From Cladopsammia gracilis (Eukaryota > Cnidaria > Anthozoa > Scleractinia > Dendrophylliidae), in the NCBI GenBank assembly GCA_022457155.1, contig JAJGOT010000356.1, positions 248,001-312,000 on the forward strand: 64,000 bases of DNA, read 5' to 3'. Shown one piece after another: positions 44,237 to 52,664 of this stretch. The notes under the pieces are model-generated. The model did not search any database. It was not told the origin of the DNA and saw only the letters and a program-made list of their open reading frames with translations. Position numbers and translations under genes: made by a program. Each line of letters starts with the position of its first letter. Positions within the stretch are counted from its first letter, which is position 1.

Positions 44237-44251
44237 GGTTGTGTATATATA

Positions 44252-44926
44252 TTAATTTATTTCAACTTCAAACTCGAGGGGCATATTATTGAAGTCAAAA
44301 AGGTCATTGTGTTCATCCCTCACAGACAGTGTTATGCTGTTTACATAATCGCCAGACGAGACGTCACGCAAGATGTTCTGCTGTGTTGATTCATAGAAAA
44401 CTTTCTCATATGGCTTTCCGCGAAGATCAAATCGAGCCAAGACTGTCGAAGGCTTGCCGTTGAACAGGTTCTGTTCTTTATCAACCAGATCGCAGTGGAT
44501 AAAGTAAGTGCTTGGTGAGTCGAATTTTTTACTGGTTATATGTGGAGGCGTTTGTAGGCCCTTGCCAAATAATAATCTGATATTATTGGAAAGACCTATT
44601 ACATATTCACCTCCTGGGTTCAAAATCGCCATAGCACCAACAAGAGAATACGATTCCGCTTTAAGGTCTATAACCCGTTCTTCGTATTTGTCAACTATCG
44701 TTTTTGCTAAACTACTAGGAGTGTAAAAACTAGGCTCAATGTTGATTATAGTTGGTTGGGCCTCCGAGCCTGATATTTTGACAGATATTTGTCCTCTTTG
44801 TTTCAAATTATGCCACGAATTGCAAATCGAACAAGAGACGAGCCGGATATAGCTCGGTTTCTTAAGAGGGTGATCGAAGTAGATGGTGTGAGGGTTCGAA
44901 GGTGCGACGATTGTTAACACAACCAT
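44252..44926 (-). CDS. Minor capsid (penton) candidate, single jelly-roll type
   Basis: I place the start at ATG 44,926 (MVVLTIVAPSN), at the edge of the palindromic TATA spacer, and not at the upstream ATG at 44,953 that lies inside the spacer. The 224 residues are beta-rich without membrane segments. Conserved-looking stretches are YIRLVSCSICNSWHNL, IHCDLVDKEQNLFNGKPS and GDYVNSITLSVRDEHNDLFDFN, followed by LEFEVEIN. That end pattern (S-T-D--G---DFNG followed by a strand) is shared by penton-like proteins of Polintons. The role follows from family resemblance and the position beside other virion genes. Confidence 0.65.
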   Translation of the reverse strand: MVVLTIVAPSNPHTIYFDHPLKKPSYIRLVSCSICNSWHNLKQRGQISVKISGSEAQPTIINIEPSFYTPSSLAKTIVDKYEERVIDLKAESYSLVGAMAILNPGGEYVIGLSNNIRLLFGKGLQTPPHITSKKFDSPSTYFIHCDLVDKEQNLFNGKPSTVLARFDLRGKPYEKVFYESTQQNILRDVSSGDYVNSITLSVRDEHNDLFDFNNMPLEFEVEIN

Positions 44927-44955
44927 TGTGTATATAAATATATTTATATACAACC
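44927..44955. promoter_or_regulatory. Palindromic bidirectional TATA promoter
   Basis: Only 29 bases separate the ATGs of the divergent genes. Bases 44,929-44,952 are a perfect 24-bp palindrome (half-site TGTATATAAATA), placing one TATATA about 10-20 bases before each start codon. Confidence 0.75.
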
Positions 44956-45519
44956 ATGTTTGGCAGACGCCCTGGTGGTTTTAATCCTGGCTCAAACCTC
45001 GGTCTAGACATTGGCGGTCACGATTATGGGCCCCCACCCCCGTTTTTTCCTCGTCCCCAAAATCCCCTCTATCCAGAACAAAGGTATATTAGCAAAAAAC
45101 ATCACGCAGCAAATCCACAACTGGCTTGGCTGAGTTCTCCGGAGGCTGCAAAACTCTCTGCAGCGGCCAAGTCTAAGGCTATCTCAGGCTTCAAAAGGCG
45201 TTTCCCGCACGCTGATATGTCCAGATTTAAAACAGAAGTTTCTTTCGACGAAAAGCACAAAGCCTCAGCAGTAGTGCTTTTCCCAGAGGGGCAAGGCTCC
45301 TGGGCTATGCCTTCAGACATACCGCACAAGGATTGGACACAAGCCCTGAAAGATGCGCTTGGTTTAGAGTATATTGGCGGTTTCCCATATCAGTTGACGT
45401 TAAACCGAAACACACAAAAGCCAATCCCTGCTGTTGAATTCTCCACCTCAATCGACAAAGACATGATGATTGGCTCTGTCTTGAACGACGAAGCGCAAAA
45501 GATCTGTTACGCCAACTGA
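44956..45519 (+). CDS. Polinton virion-type protein with a glycine/proline-rich N-terminus
   Basis: ATG at 44,956, 187 residues to a stop at 45,517. The N-terminus is FGRRPGGFNPGSNLGLD and PPPPFFPRPQNP. Residues 78-135 contain KRRFPHADMSRF...VVLFPEGQGSW...ALKDALG, which parallels KRRFPRVDLRRLG...IVSFGARGG...FKTTLG in the coiled-coil protein at 46,788-48,170. Near 45,497-45,500 (CAAAAG) the following frame opens and reads on into the next gene, so the two may be one protein split by an indel. The function is unknown. Confidence 0.65.
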   Translation: MFGRRPGGFNPGSNLGLDIGGHDYGPPPPFFPRPQNPLYPEQRYISKKHHAANPQLAWLSSPEAAKLSAAAKSKAISGFKRRFPHADMSRFKTEVSFDEKHKASAVVLFPEGQGSWAMPSDIPHKDWTQALKDALGLEYIGGFPYQLTLNRNTQKPIPAVEFSTSIDKDMMIGSVLNDEAQKICYAN

Positions 45520-45520
45520 T

Positions 45521-46539
45521 TATTTCACAACGAAATACAGAAACATTTTCAGAGACACACAGATTACGTTCACAACCGCGAAATATGGGAGAAAGTGGCT
45601 CGGCGGTCCGCATATGAGTTTCTGGCCGCAGCAACTGAACTTCGCCTTGTGGTGTGCAACAACCGGCTGCGGGATCTCGCGTGACCTTCTATTTGATAAG
45701 AACTCTACTCTCTCCCTAACCCCGCAGCTTCGGTCATTTTACAGGTTTCACGTCTATTTCACAACAAGACGAATACTCTACAAGCTGGGTGGGGAACAGA
45801 GCGTGAGTGCTTTGCCAGACGACCCTACATTCAACCAGAAAGACAACAAGTTCAACATCGACGCATACAAGGGGATTTGCCAAGAGTTCGGTGTAGACCC
45901 CAGTTCTGACTTCCGTTTCACATACGGCAAAAACCACGGTCTTGGCAATGTGTACATTTGGGTTGCGTATGATGGGCCCAGTTCTACTGATTACAACTAT
46001 CCTGATCCCGATCTAGCCCTGTTTGATGACGAGCGCGTCACAGACAGAAAAGACCCAAACTATCGAGCAAACGGCATATACTTCGTTCGTAACGACCAGG
46101 GCGCTGTTAGTCAGTTTGAGCACTTTGTGCCTAATTATGCACAAGGGTTAACACAGCCAGGGCTCGCGCGTATGAACCAATCAATCGAGGCCTTTGTGTA
46201 CTGCATTCTAGGTGCACAAGCAAACACTCGCAGCAGCATTATTGGGAGTGGAGGCCGAGCATTCGAAACGCAGAGAGAATTCCTCACACTCTTAGAGGAC
46301 GCCATAAGACTAAACGACATATCTAAGAGCGTGCAGCATTATCAGCAGGCCATCCAAGCAACGAAAGTGTGGCTAAACTTTGTAGTTGCCCCTGGGAGCT
46401 GGCTGATGCCGTCACGCATGGTTATCAACACAGAGAGCGTGGTGGGGTACAATAACAATCTTATGCAGGCAACGCAAGGGATGAAGCTTGGTGTTAACAA
46501 TGATGTCAATCTTGCCACAAAAAAGCCTCCCTTCGCCCC
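45521..46539 (+). CDS. Conserved Polinton protein, unknown function; start unclear
   Basis: The first ATG is at 45,614 (MSFWPQQLNFALW), but the frame is open and coding-like back to about 45,485 (DYFTTKYRNIF...WLGGPH), so the protein probably begins upstream, by fusion with or frameshift from the preceding gene. Visible segments are CATTGCGIS, LGNVYIWVAYDGP, NQSIEAFVYCILGAQANTRSS and LNFVVAPGSWLMPSRMVINTE. The protein is soluble, with mixed alpha/beta character. At about 46,512-46,525 an A6 run precedes a change to low-complexity RHRASRPNQRPHQHH, while the neighbouring frame continues sensibly (next entry). It is probably a minor virion protein. Confidence 0.6.
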
Positions 46540-46791
46540 ATGGACGGTGGGCCGACAAAGATTAATCCACCAAACAGCCACCCATCGAACCCGATTCACA
46601 AACAGGCCACACAGGCACAGGGCATCGCGCCCAAACCAAAGGCCACACCAACACCACAACCAACCCCAAAACCAGCCACCAGCGCGCCAGCCCCAACACA
46701 AGAGACTAAGATCGAGCCGCATCATGTAAACAAGGCGCTCATTGGCGTGGGTGCGCTTGCTTTAGCAGGCTTGTTTATCTGGATGCGTTAA
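46540..46791 (+). CDS. Proline-rich tail with C-terminal membrane anchor
   Basis: An 83-codon frame beginning MDGGPTKINPPN and followed by a proline/threonine-rich stretch (KPKATPTPQPTPKPATSAPAP). The last 20 residues, KALIGVGALALAGLFIWMR, are a membrane helix. The frame overlaps the end of the preceding gene in another register. It lacks its own TATA box, so it is more likely the displaced C-terminus of that protein, shifted at the A6 run near 46,516, than a separate gene. Confidence 0.6.
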   Translation: MDGGPTKINPPNSHPSNPIHKQATQAQGIAPKPKATPTPQPTPKPATSAPAPTQETKIEPHHVNKALIGVGALALAGLFIWMR

Positions 46792-48170
46792 CGCTTGAGC
46801 TTGATTGTCTTTTCAACCAAGAAAGCCACAAAGGCAAGGATCAGTAGCCAGGCGTGCTCGCCAAGAAAGGATAAAACCTGGCCAGCCGCTTTGAAGATAA
46901 AGCTCACGATCGAGCCGATCATGCCTGGCAGGGCGTTGGCTGCTTTTTTGCCAAGCTCTTTAAGCCCATTTCCAATAGCCTTGGTGGCCTTTGCCAGGCC
47001 ATTCAAGGTGGTGAGTACCACAGCACCTATGACAATACCGGCAGCCAGAACAACTGCTTTAAGGGTCCAACCATATTTCTTGAAGATATTTTTAACTCTT
47101 TCTCTCAAAGGTAAGGCTTCTTCTCTTTCCTGAACTTGTGTTCTTAGTCTTGCCAGTTCTTCTTCTCGCTCAGCAACTCGGGCTTCCGCGGCTTCTCTGT
47201 CTGATGGAGAAGTGTTCTCATCCTCTATCACGCGTTTGTCTTCCTCGTTTTGTCGTACAAGCTCGACCTCTTGTTCATTTAACTCATCCAGTGGCTTGGT
47301 GGAGTTCAGTCTTGCTTCAACAGCATTTCTTTCTCTTGTTTTCGCAGAAATTTGTGTTCTTAGTTTGTCAACCTCTGCCTGCTCTTGGTCTCGTTGTTTT
47401 TGTTTTTTTTGAAGGGCGCCTAATTCTTTTTTCTTGTTTTCAAGATCGCCTTGAAGATTTTTCTTTAGTTGTTTTAACCGATCTAGCTCGGTTTGACTCT
47501 CAAGGCTTGAACCGTGTTCCTGATCCAGAGCGTCAATCTTCGCTTGAGTTTCTTCGAGTCTTCCCTTGAGATTTTGAACCTCACTTGCTGCTTGTTGACG
47601 TGCTACAGAAACCCTTTCCACCTCCTTTAGTTGTTTCTCTGCCTCCTTCAACCTTTGTCTTTCTTCTCTTATAGCTGTATTGTCTTCAGAGACGATCTCT
47701 TCAGCACTTGGGCCAAGAGTTGTTTTGAACTTGTCTGTAAATGATTTAAGAAGCCCTGAACCATCCTGCTTGAAAACGGGAGTTTCACCGCCTCTTGCTC
47801 CAAAGGAGACTATTTTGCTTTCGTTTCCTGGTTTTCTGCCAAACCCAATAGGCCCTAATCGTCTGAGATCTACTCTCGGAAAGCGCCTTTTGAGCCAGTC
47901 CATGGCTTGATCGACCCTAGATGCTTTTTCCGTTGCATCTAAGAAGCCGCCTTCAAGCAGAGGGATGTCATCATTATCAAAACCGCTCTGTTCGCGAGGC
48001 AGTGTATGCATTTCATGTTGTTCACCGCCATGATATGGGGTTGATGTGCCACCCGGTTGAAAGGGGGTTGTTGTGTCAACTTCTTCTTCGTCGTCATCAT
48101 CGTGGTCAATGTCCCAGTCAAGCCCGGTGTTTTCGTTCTCGCCAGGTATATCATATCCACCTTCTGCCAT
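46788..48170 (-). CDS. Long coiled-coil virion-type protein with C-terminal membrane segments
   Basis: ATG at 48,170, 460 residues. The N-terminus is acidic (DWDIDHDDDDEEEVD). Then comes MDWLKRRFPRVDLRRLGPIGFGRKPG with IVSFGARGGETPVFKQDGSGLLKSF (about 90-150), and a coiled coil of roughly 190 residues (160-345). After a basic hinge (RVKNIFKKYGW) two or three hydrophobic segments follow, with VVLAAGIVIGAVVLTTL, GMIGSIVSFIFKAAGQVLSFL and AWLLILAFVAFLVEK. It recalls a recurrent cnidarian Polinton protein and may span or tether the virion core to a membrane. Its stop and the end of the preceding plus-strand frame overlap tail to tail. Confidence 0.75.
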   Translation of the reverse strand: MAEGGYDIPGENENTGLDWDIDHDDDDEEEVDTTTPFQPGGTSTPYHGGEQHEMHTLPREQSGFDNDDIPLLEGGFLDATEKASRVDQAMDWLKRRFPRVDLRRLGPIGFGRKPGNESKIVSFGARGGETPVFKQDGSGLLKSFTDKFKTTLGPSAEEIVSEDNTAIREERQRLKEAEKQLKEVERVSVARQQAASEVQNLKGRLEETQAKIDALDQEHGSSLESQTELDRLKQLKKNLQGDLENKKKELGALQKKQKQRDQEQAEVDKLRTQISAKTRERNAVEARLNSTKPLDELNEQEVELVRQNEEDKRVIEDENTSPSDREAAEARVAEREEELARLRTQVQEREEALPLRERVKNIFKKYGWTLKAVVLAAGIVIGAVVLTTLNGLAKATKAIGNGLKELGKKAANALPGMIGSIVSFIFKAAGQVLSFLGEHAWLLILAFVAFLVEKTIKLKR

Positions 48171-48207
48171 GATGATATATAAATAAATTTATATATATAC
48201 TCTGGCT
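48171..48207. promoter_or_regulatory. Divergent TATA promoter of the capsid gene and coiled-coil gene
   Basis: The 37-bp spacer contains ATATATAAATAAATTTATATAT, a near-palindrome with two central mismatches. One TATA tract points at each gene. Confidence 0.7.
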
Positions 48208-49458
48208 ATGGCCGTGCAACCAAACATCCTCCCAACGAACGCAGAGAAAACTCTTAATGCTATGAAAGCAGAGCGCACCGTAAAGCGCATCACATTTGAT
48301 CGCTCTACAGCCAAGCCTGGCGAGACACTGTACGTTACAATGCCCAAGCTCAACGAACATGAAGTTATTGTGTCGGGCTCGATTGCCTTGATCTTTAACA
48401 TCGACCTTGCCGACGGCCACGCAAACAACTATCTTGTACAAAATGTCTCCAGAGCACTAGTTGACAGGCTTGTTGTCAAGTTTGCCGCCACCACTGTCCA
48501 GGACACCGTCGGGTACGATATTTACAAGATCTTTGAGGACCTCTTCCTCTCTGTCGACAAGCGCGAAAACATGCTCCCCGAGGGTATCCAGAGCGTTGAC
48601 TTGTGCAAGATCCGTTCTAGCGCGGGCGACAAAAAGACCACTGGAGTGGATGCGGAAACCAAGCTAGAGACCGTTTATAAAAACAAATATCGCATCAACC
48701 TTGACCATCAGATTATAACAGACCACGGCGTCATGTACCCACAGGCACTCTACAACGATTTGACATTCGAGATAACGCTAGCCCAGGCTTCTCAAGTTGT
48801 TAGGGGTTCGGATACAAGCAAGCTTGTCTACAAGTTGACAAATATCCAGCTTGAGTACGAGACAATCCGAAGTAAGCAGCTGGCTGATGAGGCAACAAGT
48901 GTGTACTCTAGCGGAAAGGAGTTTGCCTACGACCATATCATGCGAGAGGAAGTGGTCCCCTTCTCGAAGGGTTCAGACGCACGGCTGAACCTCAGGGTGA
49001 ACCCTCGGCGCAGGTCACTGAAAGCCATCCTTCTGCTATTCATCGAACCCTACACGGCAGGAGCCAGGGACTCAGAAAAATACTTCAACCCAGACATAAC
49101 CAAAGTTAATGTCACCATAAATGGCTCACCCAACAGGATTTACAACGAAGGCATCAACGGGACAAACATGTGGAACGAGGTCAGTCGCCTATTCAAAAAG
49201 AGTGGTGACGGCAGGCCCAACATGAATCTGACCAAATATCTCACGGGAAACAAGTTCGGCCTTCTTATCGACCTTCGGTCCATGGCTGATACAACCCTTC
49301 ACGGTAACGGCCAACGCCTTGTCAACACAAAGGACGGCGTACATCTTGAGATTGAAAGAGCACCCTCCGGCTCGGGAAACGTGCACTGCCACATCTACAC
49401 CATCAGCGACTCGCAGATGAACATTATGGACAGGCAGCTGCAAGCGGTTCAGTATTAA
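48208..49458 (+). CDS. Major capsid protein, double jelly-roll type
   Basis: ATG at 48,208, 416 residues, intact. The strand-rich sequence includes LNEHEVIVSGSIALIFNIDL, HQIITDHGVMYPQALYNDLTFEITL, LTNIQLEYETI and, in the second half, RRSLKAILLLFIEP, VNVTINGSPNRIYNEGI and GLLIDLRSMADTTLHG. The phrases around NGSPNRIYN and MWNEVSR are hallmarks of Polinton major capsid proteins, whose trimers form the icosahedral shell. The packaging ATPase follows six bases after its stop. Having capsid, ATPase and penton genes together supports the view that Polintons can form virions. Confidence 0.85.
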   Translation: MAVQPNILPTNAEKTLNAMKAERTVKRITFDRSTAKPGETLYVTMPKLNEHEVIVSGSIALIFNIDLADGHANNYLVQNVSRALVDRLVVKFAATTVQDTVGYDIYKIFEDLFLSVDKRENMLPEGIQSVDLCKIRSSAGDKKTTGVDAETKLETVYKNKYRINLDHQIITDHGVMYPQALYNDLTFEITLAQASQVVRGSDTSKLVYKLTNIQLEYETIRSKQLADEATSVYSSGKEFAYDHIMREEVVPFSKGSDARLNLRVNPRRRSLKAILLLFIEPYTAGARDSEKYFNPDITKVNVTINGSPNRIYNEGINGTNMWNEVSRLFKKSGDGRPNMNLTKYLTGNKFGLLIDLRSMADTTLHGNGQRLVNTKDGVHLEIERAPSGSGNVHCHIYTISDSQMNIMDRQLQAVQY

Positions 49459-49464
49459 ATATAT

Positions 49465-50063
49465 ATGGACCCCAAAAGCTGCCTTTCAATGCCCTAATTA
49501 TCGGGCCGACTAACTCTGGCAAAACACAATATCTTCTGAATCAGCTACGCGGCCCCTTCAGGGGCAAGTTTGACTATATTGTTCTCTTCTGCCCAACATT
49601 TGTCCACAACAAGACCTACGACGGTTTCGTGGACAAGGAGCCCCGCATTTTCGTGATAGACTGTCAGCAGCATGAGATTGAAAAATGGTTAACTGTAGCC
49701 AGTTATCACTTCGACGGGACAAACACGCTCTTTGTGCTCGATGACTGTGCTGCTTCGAAGGATGTGAAAGGCCGCACGAGTCAACTTGTCAACCTCGGCT
49801 TCAGTGCCAGACACAGCGGTATTTCTGTGTGGGTGCTAACCCAACAGTTAACCAGCATTGCGAAACCCTTTAGGGAAAACGTTGCAGCGATTGTGTTTTT
49901 TTACACCCCATCAAGAAAAACAACGCAGGCCCTCTTCGACGACTATGGCGGCGAGCTTGAATATCAAGACTACAAAGAGTTGATTGCAAAATTAAAGAGA
50001 CACACGTTTTCTCACCTAGTCTTCTCTCTGAGGCACCCATATGGGGTTGAAGTGAAAATGTGA
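49465..50063 (+). CDS. Packaging ATPase (FtsK/HerA type), frame break near the start
   Basis: ATG at 49,465 directly follows ATATAT after the capsid stop, but its frame closes at 49,495. The ATPase frame is open from upstream of 49,488 to 50,063 and has no ATG before 49,629. Walker A is GPTNSGKT (about 49,503-49,526), Walker B LFVLDDCAA, with LVNLGFSARHSGISVWVLTQQL downstream. A one-base indel in CCCCAAAA (49,470-49,477) would account for this. About 198 residues is normal for a Polinton ATPase. It drives DNA into the capsid. Everything after the N-terminal ~5 residues is intact. Confidence 0.85.
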
Positions 50064-50086
50064 AAACATAATATATTCTCTGGGCC

Positions 50087-50326
50087 ATGAATACCTCCAC
50101 CAGTCTCCACAAGCTCACAGTCTTTTCACAGCTTCTTGGTGAATTACAGAGTAGGACGGAAGAGATGCAAATCCATAAAATCAAAGCCGCTGGAGAGGAC
50201 GATCTGCGCCTCATGCTTCTTAGCCGATATCCGTTGAAAGTCGTTAAAATGCCAGACACAATGGCTTCAATCATACGGGAGGTTGAAAATATCTTACCTG
50301 ACATCAAGAAAATAATTGAGAATTAA
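50087..50326 (+). CDS. Small helical protein, unknown
   Basis: 79 residues, ATG at 50,087 after ATAATATATTCTCTGGGCC. It is charged and helical (LLGELQSRTEEMQIHKIKAAGEDDLRLMLLSRYP, ending IIREVENILPDIKKIIEN). There is no membrane segment or known motif. It sits in the late-type cluster between the ATPase and the next gene, with a spacer of 10 bases to the next ATG. Confidence 0.65.
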   Translation: MNTSTSLHKLTVFSQLLGELQSRTEEMQIHKIKAAGEDDLRLMLLSRYPLKVVKMPDTMASIIREVENILPDIKKIIEN

Positions 50327-50336
50327 TATATACACG

Positions 50337-50954
50337 ATGGCAACAAACCCTGGAGACGAGGTCGCAATGAATGAAATCATGCAGATGCTGGAGTCAGGCC
50401 CTGATAGCTCCTTACCGGCGGCGATTCCTGAAGTCTTAACAGGTCCAGACACTCAGGCTCAACGTGAGAAACTGGCAGTCCTCGTTTCAACAGGCAAATC
50501 AAAAGAAGCCATTGGTGTCCAGCTCACACACGAGCAGGTTAAGCGACTGACAGATAAGGAGGTTGAAAAATTCTACAAAAGATATGAAGCCTACGTCGGC
50601 AACAAGACGACCGAGTCTCTGATTGACAGCTTCATAAAGCTCGCAAGCAAAGGCGCCGGCATGGTTGTTAAGATTGACGATGTGGAGGCCCTGCAGAAAG
50701 AACTCAAAAATGACTACATGATTCAACATGAACTGTCATCTCTTGCTGGAGGTCTTGCACTGCGATGTGGGCGATTCTTGGCCTTGGCCAATGCTGCTTT
50801 GATCACTACAAAACACATCGACTTCAAAAACGAGTCCCCCCAACCTGCTCCACCCGTTCACCCAAGCAGAGACAGTGAAGGTTACCCACTGGAGGGCTTT
50901 GATGAAGTTGACGAACCACGAAGGAACCATGAAGGAACCACGAAGGAACCATGA
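50337..50954 (+). CDS. Conserved Polinton helical protein, unknown function
   Basis: I chose ATG 50,337 after TTAATATATACACG, not the in-frame ATG at 50,316 inside the previous gene. It has 205 residues. The core LTHEQVKRLTDKEVEKFYKRYEAYVGNKTTESLIDSF followed by ELSSLAGGLALRCGRFLALANAALIT is well structured and resembles a protein found repeatedly in cnidarian Polintons. The C-terminus (EPRRNHEGTTKEP) runs into a 12-bp tandem repeat. No enzymatic motif is seen. Confidence 0.7.
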   Translation: MATNPGDEVAMNEIMQMLESGPDSSLPAAIPEVLTGPDTQAQREKLAVLVSTGKSKEAIGVQLTHEQVKRLTDKEVEKFYKRYEAYVGNKTTESLIDSFIKLASKGAGMVVKIDDVEALQKELKNDYMIQHELSSLAGGLALRCGRFLALANAALITTKHIDFKNESPQPAPPVHPSRDSEGYPLEGFDEVDEPRRNHEGTTKEP

Positions 50955-51005
50955 AGGAACCACGAAGGAACCATGAAGGAATCATGAAGGAATCATGAAG
51001 GAAAC
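50918..51005. repeat. Tandem GAAGGAACCATG/GAAGGAACCACG array
   Basis: About seven 12-base units cover the end of the preceding gene and the spacer before the next. Many units hold an ATG, but those frames are very short. Confidence 0.85.
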
Positions 51006-51034
51006 TTGTAGATAAAAAAATATATATATACACG

Positions 51035-51445
51035 ATGGCACAACCGCTCGAGACGATCCCTGAAGAAAAAGTCGCTCCTACACCCACGCACGTTACCTCT
51101 GATCCCCCAAAGACTGCTCCAGCAAAAAACCCTGGCCGTGTTGCTTCTGGAAAAGCCCTCGCCGAACGCAACCGTCTGGCAAGAAAGGCAAAAAAAGAAG
51201 CCAGCCAGGCAAACGAGCCTGCCCCAAACCAGGCGCCGACAAATGAAGAAGCTAGCAGCAACACAGCATTTCTCATCCTTGGTGTTGGCGGGGTAATTAC
51301 ATCCGCTTGGGGTGTCTATTACCAGCGTGGGATCATTATAAATGCACTTGGGTGCAACAAGACACCACCAGCTCCAGCTCCAGCGGCAGAGGCCCCTCCA
51401 CCAACACAGAGGCCACCGAGACGAAGACTTTGTGAGATGGAGTAA
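51035..51445 (+). CDS. Single-pass membrane protein with a basic linker
   Basis: ATG at 51,035 follows ATATATATATACACG. It has 136 residues. The N-terminal half is proline- and lysine-rich with GRVASGKALAERNRLARKAKKEA. One membrane helix (FLILGVGGVITSAWGVYY) lies at about 77-95, followed by a proline/alanine-rich tail. A small virion membrane protein is likely by context. Confidence 0.7.
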   Translation: MAQPLETIPEEKVAPTPTHVTSDPPKTAPAKNPGRVASGKALAERNRLARKAKKEASQANEPAPNQAPTNEEASSNTAFLILGVGGVITSAWGVYYQRGIIINALGCNKTPPAPAPAAEAPPPTQRPPRRRLCEME

Positions 51446-51458
51446 ATATATATACACA

Positions 51459-51629
51459 ATGGCCAATCTCTTTCAAGGCTTTGTAAATGGGGCTGCAATC
51501 GGCGGCATTCTTCTTTTTACGTCAAGATTCAACATCACTGCTCTTAAAACAGTTTGGCGCTTAGCCACAGAACTAACAGAGAGCGACGAGGGGTCGACTG
51601 AAAAAAACATAAATATACACCATGTCTGA
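51459..51629 (+). CDS. Small hydrophobic protein
   Basis: 56 residues from ATG 51,459 after AAATATATATACACA. The N-terminus MANLFQGFVNGAAIGGILLF is hydrophobic and the C-terminus is acidic. Its stop overlaps the ATG of the next gene (51,622) in another frame. No family is recognised. Confidence 0.6.
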   Translation: MANLFQGFVNGAAIGGILLFTSRFNITALKTVWRLATELTESDEGSTEKNINIHHV

Positions 51630-51843
51630 CAACAAGCTCGTGAAATCTGTTCTTGATGCTGCCACACTCACTGGCCTTGTCGCTGGTATTGGCTGGATTG
51701 GCAAGAAAATCATCAAAGAAAACCTCACAGGCGACCCCAGCGCGAATCTGATGAATTACGTCAAGTTCGCAGCTGTCATGACTGGGAGCATCGCGCTCAA
51801 GAAATACCTCGAAGACCAGAAGATCCTCCCTTCCACGGTGTAA
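51622..51843 (+). CDS. Small membrane protein of Polinton type
   Basis: 73 residues, ATG at 51,622 after ACATAAATATACACC. Two hydrophobic segments, LTGLVAGIGWIGKKII and YVKFAAVMTGSIALKKYL, flank a short loop. It resembles a short protein recurring in cnidarian Polintons. It is probably a virion membrane component. Confidence 0.65.
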   Translation: MSDNKLVKSVLDAATLTGLVAGIGWIGKKIIKENLTGDPSANLMNYVKFAAVMTGSIALKKYLEDQKILPSTV

Positions 51844-51851
51844 TATACAAG

Positions 51852-52280
51852 ATGGCCTCAATCGCTATCATGGTTGGTGGAGCAATTCTAAATGCAGCCG
51901 CTTTCACTGGCGGCAATTATCTTGCAAAATATCTTTCCGGCGACAGTGGGAAAGCTGCTCTGGATGAAAAGATCAGGCACGATAAAGCGTTAGAAGCTTA
52001 TCAAGCGGCCTACGCCAAATACCAGAAAGACCGCACAAAGCTCCTCGACTGGGTTGCAACCAACGATCGGATCAAAGATCAAGCGAAAAAGAACTTTCAA
52101 GACACTGACCAAGCTCTAGTGCTCTACAATCAAGCACATCGGGAGCAGCAAATAACACTCCCAAAAGAGCCAGAGTTCTCTGACTTCTATAAGCCTGGCC
52201 CTCAGCAGAAGCAAGGTGAACTCTTGTTTATCGGCACTGGCGCACTCGCCCTTGGTTATGAAGCGTTTCGCTTTCTGTAA
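51852..52280 (+). CDS. Membrane protein with helical midsection
   Basis: 142 residues, ATG at 51,852 after TAATATACAAG. A hydrophobic N-terminus (IAIMVGGAILNAAAFTGGNYLA) and C-terminus (LLFIGTGALALGYEAF) flank a charged helical middle rich in alanine and lysine. It lies eight bases after the previous stop. No known catalytic motif. Confidence 0.65.
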   Translation: MASIAIMVGGAILNAAAFTGGNYLAKYLSGDSGKAALDEKIRHDKALEAYQAAYAKYQKDRTKLLDWVATNDRIKDQAKKNFQDTDQALVLYNQAHREQQITLPKEPEFSDFYKPGPQQKQGELLFIGTGALALGYEAFRFL

Positions 52281-52299
52281 AAAACATAAATATACAACC

Positions 52300-52653
52300 A
52301 TGGGTTATCTGGGCGCTGCATTTGATGGAGCCCTCTACTGCGCTGGAGCTATAAGTCTCACTTGGCTTTATTTTGCAGGAATGCTCAAATTACGTAAAGC
52401 CTTTAACCAACTGCTGCATGAGGAAAGACAAAATCGGCTAGACTTACAAATTGCTCTCAAGATGGGCAAAGAAAATATCGAAAAATCGATGGAGGACTAT
52501 GAAGAAAAGATTCAGGAAAATGTAAAGATTGTAAAGGACGAAAACACACCTTCATTAGAAGCTCTCAACGCTTTCAAAACTTTACAAGAAGATGTCACTG
52601 TCCAAGGCTATCTCTTTGAGCTGCTGGATAAAGCTAATGAACAAGAACAATAA
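52300..52653 (+). CDS. N-terminally anchored coiled-coil protein
   Basis: ATG 52,300 (MGYLGAAFDG) follows ACATAAATATACAACC. It has 117 residues. One membrane helix (ALYCAGAISLTWLYFAGML) at 11-29 precedes a charged coiled coil to the end. An upstream in-frame ATG at 52,216 lies inside the previous gene and is rejected. Confidence 0.65.
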   Translation: MGYLGAAFDGALYCAGAISLTWLYFAGMLKLRKAFNQLLHEERQNRLDLQIALKMGKENIEKSMEDYEEKIQENVKIVKDENTPSLEALNAFKTLQEDVTVQGYLFELLDKANEQEQ

Positions 52654-52664
52654 ATGTATAATAT

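Noticed and set aside
47138..47569. 143-codon plus-strand frame opposite the coiled-coil gene
   Set aside because: Shadow of a charged coiled coil on the other strand.
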